From Flavobacteriaceae bacterium UBA1903 (lineage in GTDB: Bacteria > Bacteroidota > Bacteroidia > Flavobacteriales > Flavobacteriaceae): a stretch of DNA of 64,000 nucleotides. The stretch's first letter is position 1; every line of letters starts with the position of its first letter. The notes beneath the pieces were generated by a model that saw nothing but the letters and a program-made list of their open reading frames with translations, was not told the DNA's origin and did not search any database. The position numbers and the translations under genes were made by a program. This document shows positions 17,125 to 26,381 of this stretch, in pieces. The stretch is taken from positions 331,963 through 395,962 of the forward strand of contig DDGL01000014.1 of assembly GCA_002337605.1 (NCBI GenBank). The letters run 5' to 3'.

Positions 17125-19107
17125 TTATGCATCTTTAAATTGTACTGTTACGTGTACGCCATTAATTCCGTCTATGTCTATAGTACCGCCCATTTCTTCG
17201 GTTAACATTAGGATAAGTCGAAACCCCATGGTTTCTGAAAACTTTTTTTCATACCCCTTTGGCAGGCCTACGCCATCATCAGCGTAGGTAAAAATATACT
17301 CTTTTGCAGATAGGTTTGCTTCCTCTACTGCTTTTAATTCAATTTTTATGGAGCCACCTTTTAGCCCAAAAGCATACTTTGATGTATTGGTCATTAATTC
17401 ACTCAATAATAGGCCTAACGGGATAGCTGCATCTATTCCTAAATCTATAGGTGCTACATCTATGTTGGTTTCAATAGTATTTCCAGGAAGGCTGTACATA
17501 AGCTGCCCTACCAGTTTTTCTAAATAACTTTTCATGGGTATAAGCGAATACTTATCCTGTTGATATAACATTTGATGCACCAACGCCATGCTGTGAATTT
17601 GTCGTTGGGAATCTTCCAAAACTTTCTGCATGGCTGGAGTATCTACTTTTTTAGTTTGTAACTGAAGTAATCCGGAAATAACCTGTAAGTTATTTTTCAC
17701 CCGGTGATGCACTTCTTTTAAGAGTGTTTCTTTTTCTTTAAGAGAAGACTCCAGGTTAGTTTTTTGTGTCGCAATAGTGCTTTTGTCACGTTGCAGTTTT
17801 AGTAAGAAAAATAAAATAAGCAGTAAGGAAACACCTATAATGATAATGGCTACCCATTGGTTGGCAGCTATTTTTTCAGTAAGACGTGCTTCTCTTTGGC
17901 TTGTTTCCAGTGCTATTTCTTTTACATCCACATCATACTTAGCCAATGCTAACAGGTCCTGGCGCTGTAATCGTTGTTTTTCCAGGGAGTCTGATATCTC
18001 CTTAGCTCTATCAAAAAATATATTGGCTTCTTTGGTTCTGTTTTGGCGCAACAACACCTTACCTCGCAGTTCGTGGAGTAGAATGATAGATTCAGTATCG
18101 TCAAATTGATCTATACTGCTGAATGCCAGATCCAGATAGTATTTCGCCTGGTTGACTTCATCTTTATAAAAATATATCTTGGCAAGATTGTAATAGGCTT
18201 TTGTGACAATTCTAGATTCACTAATGCCGTTGTTTGCTGTTGCCGCTTTCATTTCTTCCAGAAAATAAGGCAGTGCCTCTTCGTAATTCCCTTCTTCAAA
18301 ATACAACTGGCCAATACTTCCTTCAATTACATTTTTAAAATAGTCTTTGTATTCTTCATCCCTAACCTGAACATATCCAAGCCCATCCGGTTTTTGTAGC
18401 TCAATTAAGGCTGTATCATAATATTTTCGTGCCTTTTCAAACTCTTTTAATTTAAAGAAAGAGAGCCCTGCATTATGGTACATACTAGACACCATAAGCT
18501 GATTCCCAGACACCCTATAGGCATCTGCTTGCTTGATGAAATTGGCCGCAGCTTTTGGGTATTGCCGCAAGCTGTAATAAGTCATCCCAATGCGCTCTGC
18601 AGAAGTATACCCTTGTTTTAAATATCCGTTTTCTTCTGTAAAATACTTTTCAGCAAGAGGTTCTAAAGCCAGCACTTCATTATAGGCTTCCATTTTTGTG
18701 TAGGCGTTGGCAACTAAAAAAACTACATCTGCCATTTGGTTGGGACGCAAGTTTTCTTCGTAATTGAGCAACTCTTCTCCCAATTGTATTGCTGTTATAT
18801 TATTGGCCATTTTTTCATGAAAACGCGCCAACATAAGTTTAGCCTGGAGCACCTCTTCGAGCGTTCCTTGCTTTTCAGCCCACTGCAAAGCACTTTTTTG
18901 ATATGTAAGAAGGTAAGAATACTGCTTTTTTAACTCGGCCTCTCTGGTTTTTTTTACTACCAACGAGTCTATCATTACCAAACGATCGAAACCAGCTCTG
19001 GTCTTTACAGGGTATTCTAATTGAGATGTAATAGCTTCCAGCTGCTTTATTTGAGCCATGCAGAGGGTGCAAAAAAGAAAACATAGTATGTAGAGAATGT
19101 TCTTCAA
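17125..19107 (-). CDS. TPR-containing sensor histidine kinase (HisKA_2)
   Basis: The 660-residue kinase begins with a signal peptide (MKNILYILCFLFCTLCMAQ). Residues about 20-410 are helical TPR-like repeats (AKLMLARFHEKMANN, GIGMTYYSLRQYPKAAANF, AKIYFYKDEVNQAKYYLDLA) placed in the periplasm. One membrane segment follows (WVAIIIIGVSLLLILFFLL), then a coiled coil and the HisKA_2 dimerisation domain with EVHHRVKNNLQVI, where the phospho-acceptor is His468 (or 467). The ATPase domain has ELMTNTSKYAF (N box) and YADDGVGLP (G1). Its partner is the LytTR regulator just downstream. A kinase-less relative lies upstream. Confidence 0.94.
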   Translation of the reverse strand: MKNILYILCFLFCTLCMAQIKQLEAITSQLEYPVKTRAGFDRLVMIDSLVVKKTREAELKKQYSYLLTYQKSALQWAEKQGTLEEVLQAKLMLARFHEKMANNITAIQLGEELLNYEENLRPNQMADVVFLVANAYTKMEAYNEVLALEPLAEKYFTEENGYLKQGYTSAERIGMTYYSLRQYPKAAANFIKQADAYRVSGNQLMVSSMYHNAGLSFFKLKEFEKARKYYDTALIELQKPDGLGYVQVRDEEYKDYFKNVIEGSIGQLYFEEGNYEEALPYFLEEMKAATANNGISESRIVTKAYYNLAKIYFYKDEVNQAKYYLDLAFSSIDQFDDTESIILLHELRGKVLLRQNRTKEANIFFDRAKEISDSLEKQRLQRQDLLALAKYDVDVKEIALETSQREARLTEKIAANQWVAIIIIGVSLLLILFFLLKLQRDKSTIATQKTNLESSLKEKETLLKEVHHRVKNNLQVISGLLQLQTKKVDTPAMQKVLEDSQRQIHSMALVHQMLYQQDKYSLIPMKSYLEKLVGQLMYSLPGNTIETNIDVAPIDLGIDAAIPLGLLLSELMTNTSKYAFGLKGGSIKIELKAVEEANLSAKEYIFTYADDGVGLPKGYEKKFSETMGFRLILMLTEEMGGTIDIDGINGVHVTVQFKDA

Positions 19108-19220
19108 TGAAAATTAGTACTAAATTGAAAGTAAGCATCTGAAAACCTAAAGCACATAATTTTTGCGAAATACGTCTTTTTTTTTGTGATATGAGCTGTG
19201 TTTTGATGCATAAAAAATGC

Positions 19221-20276
19221 TTACCGCTTCTTTTTAAGATAAATTAATACGATGACTAAAATAATAATGACAAGGCTAAATACCAGCAGCGACCACTTAA
19301 TAATTCCCTGGTTGCTAAGTTTTTCTTCATTTAATTTGTTTAAAAGGTCTGCTTTTGTAGCGGCGGCTTTATATAGCTCTGTATCAAATTTGGCGGTGGC
19401 ATTTTCGATTAATTGCATTCTGTCTTTTTCAAACAGCACCTTATTTATACTGTCGTATCTTACAAAAGCATTGTATGCTTCTGCAGTTTTGTTCAATGCA
19501 TATAGCGCTTCACTTTTTCTTTTATAGGCTTCTACCACATAGCTATCTACATACCCGCCCCTTTCTCCAAAGTCAATAGCTTTTTCAAAGTCCCGGACGG
19601 CGCCCACGTACTCTTTGTTCTCCATTTTAAGCCTGCCAGACAGAAGGTTGTACTCTGTTGTGAGTCCTTTAAAATCTTTCATGCTATTCAAACTCAACGT
19701 TGTGCTATCAAAATACTTTTGTGCATTCACAAAGTCTTTCTGGTTTATATAAGCTTCGGTCAAGTTATGATAGGAAATTGTAATTTGCAAAGTGTCCTGT
19801 AACCCCTTAAAAAGAGCCAATGATTTTTTAAACAACGGGATGCTTTTTGCATATTCTTCTGTAGAAACATAAACAGCTCCTTCTATATTATACGCCCTCC
19901 CCATTCGTAGAGTATCATTGTTTCTCAGGGCATATTCTTTATAGGGTTTTATGTACCGCAATACATTATCAAATTCTTCAAGATATAAATGCGTAGCAGC
20001 AAGAATGTAGCGGGAATAGTAGGCAGCACCAGAATCACCAATTTTCTCTGCCAGGTGCATATTCTTTATACTTCGTGAGATAACATCGTAATACTTCCCT
20101 TCAAACAACAAGAAATCTGCACTATCCTGTTGTTGCTTTAGACGTTCTTTCAATTGTTCTTCAGAAGCGCCTTCTGCCATTCGCCGAAGACTTTCCTGTC
20201 CATATACCCAGGAAGTATATAAAAAGAATATAAAAAACCAAGAAATCGGAGTTAGAATGTTAGTTGAAAAGTTCAT
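19221..20276 (-). CDS. TPR membrane protein lacking a kinase domain
   Basis: The 351-residue protein has an N-terminal signal segment (PISWFFIFFLYTSWVYGQ), about six TPR-like repeats (GRAYNIEGAVYVSTEEYAKS, ISYHNLTEAYINQKDFVNAQ, DSYVVEAYKRKSEALYALN), a short coiled stretch and one C-terminal membrane helix (WSLLVFSLVIIILVIVLIYL) ending in KKKR. This is the sensory half of the neighbouring TPR histidine kinase type, stopping just after the membrane. It is 113 bases upstream of the kinase gene and in the same direction. It may be a sensor accessory or a kinase that lost its transmitter; the stop is clean and no kinase remnant follows in the gap. Confidence 0.82.
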   Translation of the reverse strand: MNFSTNILTPISWFFIFFLYTSWVYGQESLRRMAEGASEEQLKERLKQQQDSADFLLFEGKYYDVISRSIKNMHLAEKIGDSGAAYYSRYILAATHLYLEEFDNVLRYIKPYKEYALRNNDTLRMGRAYNIEGAVYVSTEEYAKSIPLFKKSLALFKGLQDTLQITISYHNLTEAYINQKDFVNAQKYFDSTTLSLNSMKDFKGLTTEYNLLSGRLKMENKEYVGAVRDFEKAIDFGERGGYVDSYVVEAYKRKSEALYALNKTAEAYNAFVRYDSINKVLFEKDRMQLIENATAKFDTELYKAAATKADLLNKLNEEKLSNQGIIKWSLLVFSLVIIILVIVLIYLKKKR

Positions 20277-20283
20277 TGTTCAC

Positions 20284-20291
20284 CAAAGTTA
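20284..20291 (-). promoter_or_regulatory. Promoter box of the TPR membrane protein
   Basis: TAACTTTG on the minus strand fits TAnnTTTG. It ends 7 bases before the ATG at 20276, so the message would have almost no leader. No TTG was seen at the expected distance. Confidence 0.4.
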
Positions 20292-20563
20292 ATAAGAAGG
20301 TTTTTTATAAGGTCTTAATAAATCTGTACTGTAAATGTACTTCAAAAATGCAACAACCCACTTCTGGTGAAGCTACACTTCCCCGAATTTAATATTCACA
20401 GGGTATGGAAAAATACTTTTTACAAATTGCTTTGTAGTTTTAATGTGAAATAACATCATTTTTTTGTGAAGTATGCTTTTTCTGAAAAGACAGTTTGGAA
20501 GGCACTACCAATCCAACTCTTGAAAATTTTAGTATCTTTCGGTTTCTTAAAATTTCAGAAAAA

Positions 20564-21718
20564 ATGAAACGTTTTTTACTCCTTTCAGCTTGCTTTTTCA
20601 TCACCCTTTCAACCCTTGGACAATCTAAGATTATATATGAAGAATTTGCTTCCACCAAATTAGATGAAACACGCAGGTTGAAAATTCAACTCCCGAGGGA
20701 TTATGATATAAATACAGAAAAAGTATACCCAATTATTGTGGTGATGGATGCCAACTATTTGTTTGAGCCCGTAGCTGGAAATGTAGATTACTTTAGCTAT
20801 TGGGAAGATATGCCAGAAAGCATTGTAGTAGGGATTATGCAAGGGGATTCCAGGTATGATGATGGCGCGTATGACGACACCAACTTTATGCCTGAAGATA
20901 AAGGAGCCGATTTCTTTGAGTTTGTTGGCCTGGAGCTTTTACCGTATATAGATGAAACCTATAGAACAGCTCAATTTACCATTGCCGTAGGACACGATTT
21001 TACCTCCAATTTTATTAATTACTACCTTTTTAAGGATCCCCCACTTTTTAATGGATATATAAACTTAAGCCCGGATCTGGCCCCTATGATGGCAGAGCGT
21101 ATTCCGCAACGAATTCCAGCAATTGAAAGTAAAACATTTTACTACTTGGCCACGGGAACCGATGATATTCCAGACCTTAGGGAACTTACGCTAGAACTAG
21201 ATGCAGCTCTTAAACCTTTAAAAAGTGATAATTTTGATTATCATTTCGACGATTTTGAAGGTGCTACACACTATTCATTAGTGGCCCGAGCCATCCCTTC
21301 AGCCTTAGAGAAAATGTTCTCTGTTTACCGCCCTATAAGCAAACAGGAGTTTACTGAAAAGCTTCTTAAAATGGATACGCCTATAAGTGATTATTTACTG
21401 GAAAAATACCAGATAATTGAAAACCTTTTTGGACTTACCAACCCCATACGTGTAAATGACTATATCGCTACAGCAACCGCTGCCGAAAAGAAAAAACAAT
21501 GGGAGTCCCTAAGAACTATTGCTTCCCTGGCTCAAAAACAGTATCCGGACACCGTTTTGGGAGATTATTATATGGGACTTGCATTAGAAGGTATGGGCGA
21601 TACCAAAAAAGCCATGCGTACGTTCCAGGGAGCTTTCGATAAGGAGGAAGTAGACTTCATCACCATAGATCTAATGTTAGAAAAAGCCGATAAGATTAAA
21701 ACCGATTTTGGCTATTAG
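20564..21718 (+). CDS. Secreted esterase-like alpha/beta-hydrolase with altered nucleophile
   Basis: The ATG at 20564 gives 384 residues and a good signal peptide (MKRFLLLSACFFITLSTLGQ); a longer frame upstream adds residues with no signal. The body is of the Fes/esterase D type: RRLKIQLPRDYDINTEKVYP, then YPIIVVMDANYLF, and the elbow AVGHDFTSNFINYYL. The normal GxSxG nucleophile would be GHSxGG; here the Ser is Asp. The catalytic His region GATHYSLVARAIP is kept. The C-terminal 90 residues form TPR-like helices (DYYMGLALEGMGDTKKAMRT). A TATCTTTC box lies 25 bases upstream of the start. radA follows 9 bases after the stop, probably in the same transcript. Confidence 0.82.
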   Translation: MKRFLLLSACFFITLSTLGQSKIIYEEFASTKLDETRRLKIQLPRDYDINTEKVYPIIVVMDANYLFEPVAGNVDYFSYWEDMPESIVVGIMQGDSRYDDGAYDDTNFMPEDKGADFFEFVGLELLPYIDETYRTAQFTIAVGHDFTSNFINYYLFKDPPLFNGYINLSPDLAPMMAERIPQRIPAIESKTFYYLATGTDDIPDLRELTLELDAALKPLKSDNFDYHFDDFEGATHYSLVARAIPSALEKMFSVYRPISKQEFTEKLLKMDTPISDYLLEKYQIIENLFGLTNPIRVNDYIATATAAEKKKQWESLRTIASLAQKQYPDTVLGDYYMGLALEGMGDTKKAMRTFQGAFDKEEVDFITIDLMLEKADKIKTDFGY

Positions 21719-21727
21719 CCCTACCCT

Positions 21728-23101
21728 ATGGCCAAAACAAAAACTACTTTTTTCTGTCAAAATTGTGGCGCTCAGTTCGCCAAATGGCAAGGACAATGCA
21801 CCTCCTGCAAGGAGTGGAATACCATTGCTGAAGAAGTGATCCAAAAAGCTGAAAAAGTTTCCTGGGACACTAATACAGCTCAAACTTCGAATTCTGTAAA
21901 ACGGGTAGCAAAACCTATATTAGTTTCTGAAATTTCCTCAGAAAAAGAAGCGCGCCTTAACACCAAAAATGAAGAATTGAATCGCGTTCTGGGCGGTGGC
22001 CTGGTTCCTGGCAGTCTGACATTACTAGGCGGCGAACCCGGGATTGGAAAGAGTACCTTAATGCTTCAGGTAGCATTACAGTTGCCTTATAAAACCCTCT
22101 ATGTTTCCGGAGAAGAAAGTGCGCAACAAATAAAAATGCGCGCTGCACGTGTTCATCCAGAAGCGAATAGCTGTTACATACTCACCGAAACCAAAACGCA
22201 ACATATCTTTCGCAATATTGCCGAAATGCAACCCGACATTGTTGTAATAGACTCCATACAAACCCTGCATACCGATTATATAGAAAGTAGTGCTGGTAGT
22301 ATTTCACAAATTAGGGAGTGTACTACAGAGCTTATAAAATTTGCCAAGGAAACTGCTACCCCTGTTATTTTAATCGGCCATATTACCAAAGACGGGAACA
22401 TTGCTGGCCCAAAGATTTTGGAGCACATGGTAGACACGGTCCTTCAGTTTGAAGGCGACCGAAACCATATTTATCGAATTTTACGCGCTAACAAAAATCG
22501 TTTTGGAAGCACGAATGAGTTAGGCATTTATGAAATGCAAGGCAGCGGCCTTAGAGAAGTAAGCAATCCTTCTGAAATTTTAATTTCTAAAAATGAAGAG
22601 GAGTTAAGCGGCACTGCCATTGCTTCCACCCTGGAAGGAATGCGCCCACTTATGATCGAAATTCAAGCCCTGGTTTCAACAGCTGTCTACGGAACACCTC
22701 AACGCAGCGCCACAGGGTACAATGCCAAACGCCTTAATATGATTTTGGCTGTATTGGAAAAAAGAGCTGGATTTAAACTAGGTGCAAAAGATGTTTTTTT
22801 GAATGTAACCGGCGGAATTTCGGTAGACGACCCAGCAATAGATCTTGCTGTAGTGGCTGCTGTACTCTCCTCCAATATTGATATTGCCATTAACAAACGT
22901 ATATGTTTTGCTGCTGAAATTGGTTTGGCTGGTGAAGTACGACCCGTTACCCGGGTAGATCAGCGCATTCTGGAAGCCGAAAAATTAGGGTTTGAAAGTA
23001 TTATCATTTCAAAATACTGCAAACTTCCGAAAGAGAACTACGGTATTCAGATTATAAAGCTTGCTAAGGTAAACGATGTAGTACAGCATCTTTTTGGGTA
23101 A
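21728..23101 (+). CDS. radA: DNA repair protein RadA
   Basis: RadA is a RecA-like ATPase that promotes branch migration and processing of recombination intermediates. The 457 residues show the N-terminal C4 zinc finger (CQNCGAQFAKWQGQCTSCKE), the Walker A loop GGEPGIGKST at about 101-110, Walker B IVVIDSIQTL, the RadA-specific KNRFG motif, and the C-terminal Lon-protease-like domain (NVTGGISVDDPAIDLAVVAA). Length is standard. It follows the esterase-like gene by 9 bases. Confidence 0.97.
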   Translation: MAKTKTTFFCQNCGAQFAKWQGQCTSCKEWNTIAEEVIQKAEKVSWDTNTAQTSNSVKRVAKPILVSEISSEKEARLNTKNEELNRVLGGGLVPGSLTLLGGEPGIGKSTLMLQVALQLPYKTLYVSGEESAQQIKMRAARVHPEANSCYILTETKTQHIFRNIAEMQPDIVVIDSIQTLHTDYIESSAGSISQIRECTTELIKFAKETATPVILIGHITKDGNIAGPKILEHMVDTVLQFEGDRNHIYRILRANKNRFGSTNELGIYEMQGSGLREVSNPSEILISKNEEELSGTAIASTLEGMRPLMIEIQALVSTAVYGTPQRSATGYNAKRLNMILAVLEKRAGFKLGAKDVFLNVTGGISVDDPAIDLAVVAAVLSSNIDIAINKRICFAAEIGLAGEVRPVTRVDQRILEAEKLGFESIIISKYCKLPKENYGIQIIKLAKVNDVVQHLFG

Positions 23102-23164
23102 AAAGAATTCCTTAAGACACCGGCTCCTTCAGGCATTTTTAAACTGAAATTAGCGGTTAGTAAC

Positions 23165-23401
23165 TTACTCTTTAATCAGTTGTTTTGTCAGAATGCCCCC
23201 ATTGGTTTCAATCTGCACAAAATAAGTCGCTCTACCTCCCAGCCATAAGAACCCATCGGTATCAAAGACCAGATCATTTATAATATCAAGTTCCACACCA
23301 TCATCCTTCCCTAAAACCTTATGTACCACCTTACTATTTTGCCCAATAACACCAAGGCGTATCAATAATACAATTATACAGGCACCTACATGCAACAAAT
23401 T
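23165..23401 (-). pseudogene. Remnant of a T9SS-exported protein
   Basis: In the minus frame ending at the stop at 23165, the last residues read INDLVFDTDGFLWLGGRA followed by TYFVQIETNGGILTKQLIKE. The second part is the final strand of a type A T9SS sorting domain, and the first resembles a two-component-regulator propeller blade (DxDGxLWLGT). There is no usable start: the frame enters the M23 gene's antisense sequence upstream. The two pieces are joined without the normal first 50 residues of the sorting domain. I read it as a decayed, internally deleted gene end; the left limit given is approximate. Confidence 0.5.
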
Positions 23402-23447
23402 CAGATTTTTAGGTAGCTTTGGTATAATTTCTGCTGAAAAACAGGTT

Positions 23448-24584
23448 ATGAACAAATCACACTTTCTTGCTTTAGGAACCCTACTCCTGGCCATTCTGGG
23501 TTGCGAACAAGTGCAAAAAGTAACCGATGTAGTGACCCAACCCACCGCGAGAGAAGTGTATGACAGAAACTTTAAAAATAAGGACTCTTTGCTGTTGCAA
23601 TGGAAAGAAGCCTTCAACAAAGCACAGCAGGATAGTATTATAGTAACGCTTCCCTATGCGGAAAGCGGTGTTTTTTCTGAAAATGCTTTTAACGTGTATA
23701 GCTATGACGTTCAACTACAGGAAGGTGAAAAACTAATTGTTTCCGTTCAAAAGCAACCGGATTCTACTCAGATTTTTATTGAAGTGTTCCAAAAACCTAA
23801 AGATTCTACAAAAACTTTAAAACTGCTAAAGGCTTCTGAACCTGGGAGCAGTGAACTCACGCATACCATTTCAAATTACGGGTACTATAAAATAACCGTT
23901 CAGTCAGAAATGAAACGGGCAGCTCCCTTTCAACTAAAAATTTATACACAACCCACCTATGGTTTCCCAGTGAGTGGCGCGGGTAATAAAAATGTGCAAA
24001 GTCTTTGGGCAGCCTCCCGCGATGGCGGAAAGCGCTCCCACGAAGGTATCGACATTTTCGCTCCCAGAGGCACCCCGCTAATCGCCATTACCGATGGCCG
24101 CATCACCTCTACAGGTGATCGTGGTCTGGGCGGAAAGCAGGTTTGGTTACGGGATGGCTTGTTTGGTAAAACTATGTACTATGCGCATTTGGACAGTATA
24201 CATGTTGCGGAAGGACAGCGTGTAAAGTTAGGAGACACTATAGGATTTGTTGGAAACACTGGGAATGCAGAAACTACCGAGCCGCATTTGCACTTCGGAA
24301 TTTATAAAGGAAGTACGGGCCCTGTGAATCCATATCCCTATGTAAAGCAAACCGAAATACCTGAAATCACTACCCTAAATACCAAAACCCGCGGAGTGAT
24401 AAACAGAAATAAAACGTCTATCCATCAAGGACCCTCATCGGCTCTTGATGAAGTGGGTATTGTTTCAAAAAATGATACAATTTCAATTCTTGGACAGTAC
24501 GGCTCCTGGTTTCATATTGTGGCAAAGGATACTCTAAAAGGCTATGTTTCTCGAAATCGTGTGGCAGCGCTTCCTTCAAATTAA
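23448..24584 (+). CDS. M23-family metallopeptidase lipoprotein with SH3 domain
   Basis: The 378-residue protein has a lipobox (LLAILGC, Cys19), so it is a lipoprotein. Residues about 60-165 resemble a pre-peptidase beta domain (YSYDVQLQEGEKLIVSVQKQ). The M23 domain follows: zinc ligands in SHEGIDIFAPRG (HxxxD) and PHLHFGIY (HxH), with the typical AITDGRI and MYYAHLDSI segments. This fold cuts peptidoglycan cross-links or activates other hydrolases; all ligands are present, so activity is likely. The C-terminal 70 residues form an SH3b-type domain (RNKTSIHQGPSSALDEVGIV). It is single, bordered by a gene remnant and a repeat. Confidence 0.92.
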   Translation: MNKSHFLALGTLLLAILGCEQVQKVTDVVTQPTAREVYDRNFKNKDSLLLQWKEAFNKAQQDSIIVTLPYAESGVFSENAFNVYSYDVQLQEGEKLIVSVQKQPDSTQIFIEVFQKPKDSTKTLKLLKASEPGSSELTHTISNYGYYKITVQSEMKRAAPFQLKIYTQPTYGFPVSGAGNKNVQSLWAASRDGGKRSHEGIDIFAPRGTPLIAITDGRITSTGDRGLGGKQVWLRDGLFGKTMYYAHLDSIHVAEGQRVKLGDTIGFVGNTGNAETTEPHLHFGIYKGSTGPVNPYPYVKQTEIPEITTLNTKTRGVINRNKTSIHQGPSSALDEVGIVSKNDTISILGQYGSWFHIVAKDTLKGYVSRNRVAALPSN

Positions 24585-24646
24585 CACTTTTTTGGGCATC
24601 TTACGTTGCAACAGCTAGTATCTTTAGTTTTATAAATAACTAGCAC

Positions 24647-24721
24647 TGTCACACTGAGCGCAGTCGAAGTGTATTAAACTTTCGCTACTTCAATTAGTCT
24701 TCGACTGCGCTCAGACTGACA
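24647..24721. repeat. Inverted intergenic repeat of the CTTCGACTGCGCTCAG type
   Basis: The left arm (24647-24669) and right arm (24699-24721) are inverted copies of a 23-base unit; the core CTTCGACTGCGCTCAG is perfect and three bases near the outer end differ. Such units recur in many Flavobacteria between genes. It can fold as a hairpin and may act as a two-way terminator between the M23 gene and the acyl-CoA dehydrogenase gene, though it has no T run. Confidence 0.75.
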
Positions 24722-24740
24722 CTCGAAAAAATTCGATTCT

Positions 24741-26105
24741 ATGTCCATTTTCACAAAAATTAAAGAAACATTTTCAGTCTTAAAATCGGTTGACGTGCAG
24801 GCAATCGCCAAGCTCTCCCAAAAAATAGACTTAGGGGAGGTCATGAAAACCGTAGGTGAACTCGACGACCGGCAGATGGCTGGTTTAATGCGCATGCTGA
24901 AAACAAAAGCCAGAAAAGGACAACACAAACTCCCCCCTATTGATGGAGATTTTTACGATCTCAGTTTAAAACTGACACCTCACCAGCGTGAAATTCAATT
25001 AAAAGTGCGTCAGTTTATGGAAAAGGAAATCAAGCCTATTGCTAATGATTACTGGAATAGAGCTGAATTTCCACACCACATCATCCCGAAAATGGCCGAA
25101 CTCAACATCTGCGGCATAGCGTATGAAGGATATGGTTGCCCAAATGAAACATTTTTAATGGAAGGTATCATGGCCATGGAGCTTGCCAGAGTAGATGTTT
25201 CCATTTCTACCTTTTTTGGGGTACATAGCGGTCTGGCTATGGGCTCTATTTACCTCTGTGGAAGTGAGGAACAAAAACAGGAATGGCTCCCAAAAATGCA
25301 ACGTATGGAAGCTATTGGTGCTTTTGGATTGACTGAACCCAACGTAGGATCTGCTGTAGCGGGAGGCATGGAAACCACCTGTTACAAAGAAGGTGATGAG
25401 TGGGTCCTTAACGGACAAAAAAAGTGGATTGGGAATGCCACCTTCAGTGATCTTACCATAATCTGGGCACGTGAAAAAGAAACCCACGCCGTAAAAGGGT
25501 TTATAGTGCGTACCGATAACGCTGGCTATAAAGCCGAAAAAATGGAAAACAAAATGGCACTACGTACCGTACAAAATGCGCTGATCACTTTAACCGATTG
25601 TCGTATCCCTGAAAGCGACCGACTTCAGAAATGCGATAGTTTTAAAGACACCGCCAAAGTATTAAAAATGACGCGTGCTGGCGTTGCATGGCAGGCGGTA
25701 GGTTGTGCCCGTGGCGCATATGAAAGTGCATTGAAGTACACCAAAAAACGGGAGCAGTTTGGAAAACCTATTGCAAGGTTTCAGTTAATTCAAAACCATC
25801 TTGTGGAGATGGTCGCTAACCTAACCGCCATGCAAACCATGTGTTTCAGGTTAAGTGAAATGCAGGACCAGAAAATCCTTACAGACGAACACGCCTCTTT
25901 GGCCAAAGTATTTTGTAGCATGCGTACCAGAGATGTAGTAAGCCGTGCCCGTGAAGTCATGGGAGGCAATGGTATTTTACTGGAATACGACGTAGCCCGT
26001 TTCGTAGCCGATGCCGAAGCGATTTATAGTTACGAAGGAACAAAGGAAATAAATTCATTGATCGTGGGAAGAGCCATTACGGGATATAGTGCTTTTGTTT
26101 CTTAA
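24741..26105 (+). CDS. Acyl-CoA dehydrogenase (glutaryl-CoA dehydrogenase-like)
   Basis: An FAD-dependent acyl-CoA dehydrogenase of 454 residues. It shows the FAD/substrate signature AFGLTEPNVGSAVAGGMETT, the KKWIGNATFSDLTIIWARE segment, the RAGVAWQAVGCARGAYESAL helix and YEGTKEINSLIVGRAITG, in which the Glu fits the catalytic base position of the glutaryl-/isovaleryl-type enzymes. The TKEINSLIVGR form is closest to glutaryl-CoA dehydrogenase and plant short-chain acyl-CoA oxidase. About 60 extra N-terminal residues with coiled helices precede the usual start. The substrate is not certain. It stands alone between a repeat and a terminator. Confidence 0.9.
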   Translation: MSIFTKIKETFSVLKSVDVQAIAKLSQKIDLGEVMKTVGELDDRQMAGLMRMLKTKARKGQHKLPPIDGDFYDLSLKLTPHQREIQLKVRQFMEKEIKPIANDYWNRAEFPHHIIPKMAELNICGIAYEGYGCPNETFLMEGIMAMELARVDVSISTFFGVHSGLAMGSIYLCGSEEQKQEWLPKMQRMEAIGAFGLTEPNVGSAVAGGMETTCYKEGDEWVLNGQKKWIGNATFSDLTIIWAREKETHAVKGFIVRTDNAGYKAEKMENKMALRTVQNALITLTDCRIPESDRLQKCDSFKDTAKVLKMTRAGVAWQAVGCARGAYESALKYTKKREQFGKPIARFQLIQNHLVEMVANLTAMQTMCFRLSEMQDQKILTDEHASLAKVFCSMRTRDVVSRAREVMGGNGILLEYDVARFVADAEAIYSYEGTKEINSLIVGRAITGYSAFVS

Positions 26106-26302
26106 GTTGTTAGACGTCAGCAGGTAACAGACAGTTCTTACTGTTGTGAAAGGCAGGTACGAGACACGTGCACTAACGCAGAGAGCATAAATTAAAGATT
26201 GTTTTTCTTTTTAGTTACTTTTTTATTTTAATGTTAATAAAAGTAAGCTTCCAGACACTCGCCATAGACAAGCGCTACTTTCGGTTCTAGACCGCAAATA
26301 AT

Positions 26303-26336
26303 AAAGGCTTTTCAGAATTACTTCTGAAAAGCCTTT
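26303..26336. terminator. Bidirectional terminator between acyl-CoA dehydrogenase and infB
   Basis: AAAGGCTTTTCAGAA (26303-26317) and TTCTGAAAAGCCTTT (26322-26336) form a perfect 15-base-pair stem with loop TTAC. T-rich sequence follows on both strands. It closes the convergent transcripts. The rest of 26106-26302 shows no gene. Confidence 0.88.
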
Positions 26337-26381
26337 GTACTTTTTATTGCGTACTGATTTACTGAGTACTAAAACGTCTGC

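Noticed and set aside
23165..23620. An intact 151-codon minus-strand gene
   Set aside because: Its first half is antisense to the M23 lipoprotein gene and has no signal peptide although its tail is a T9SS domain, so only the end is treated as a remnant.
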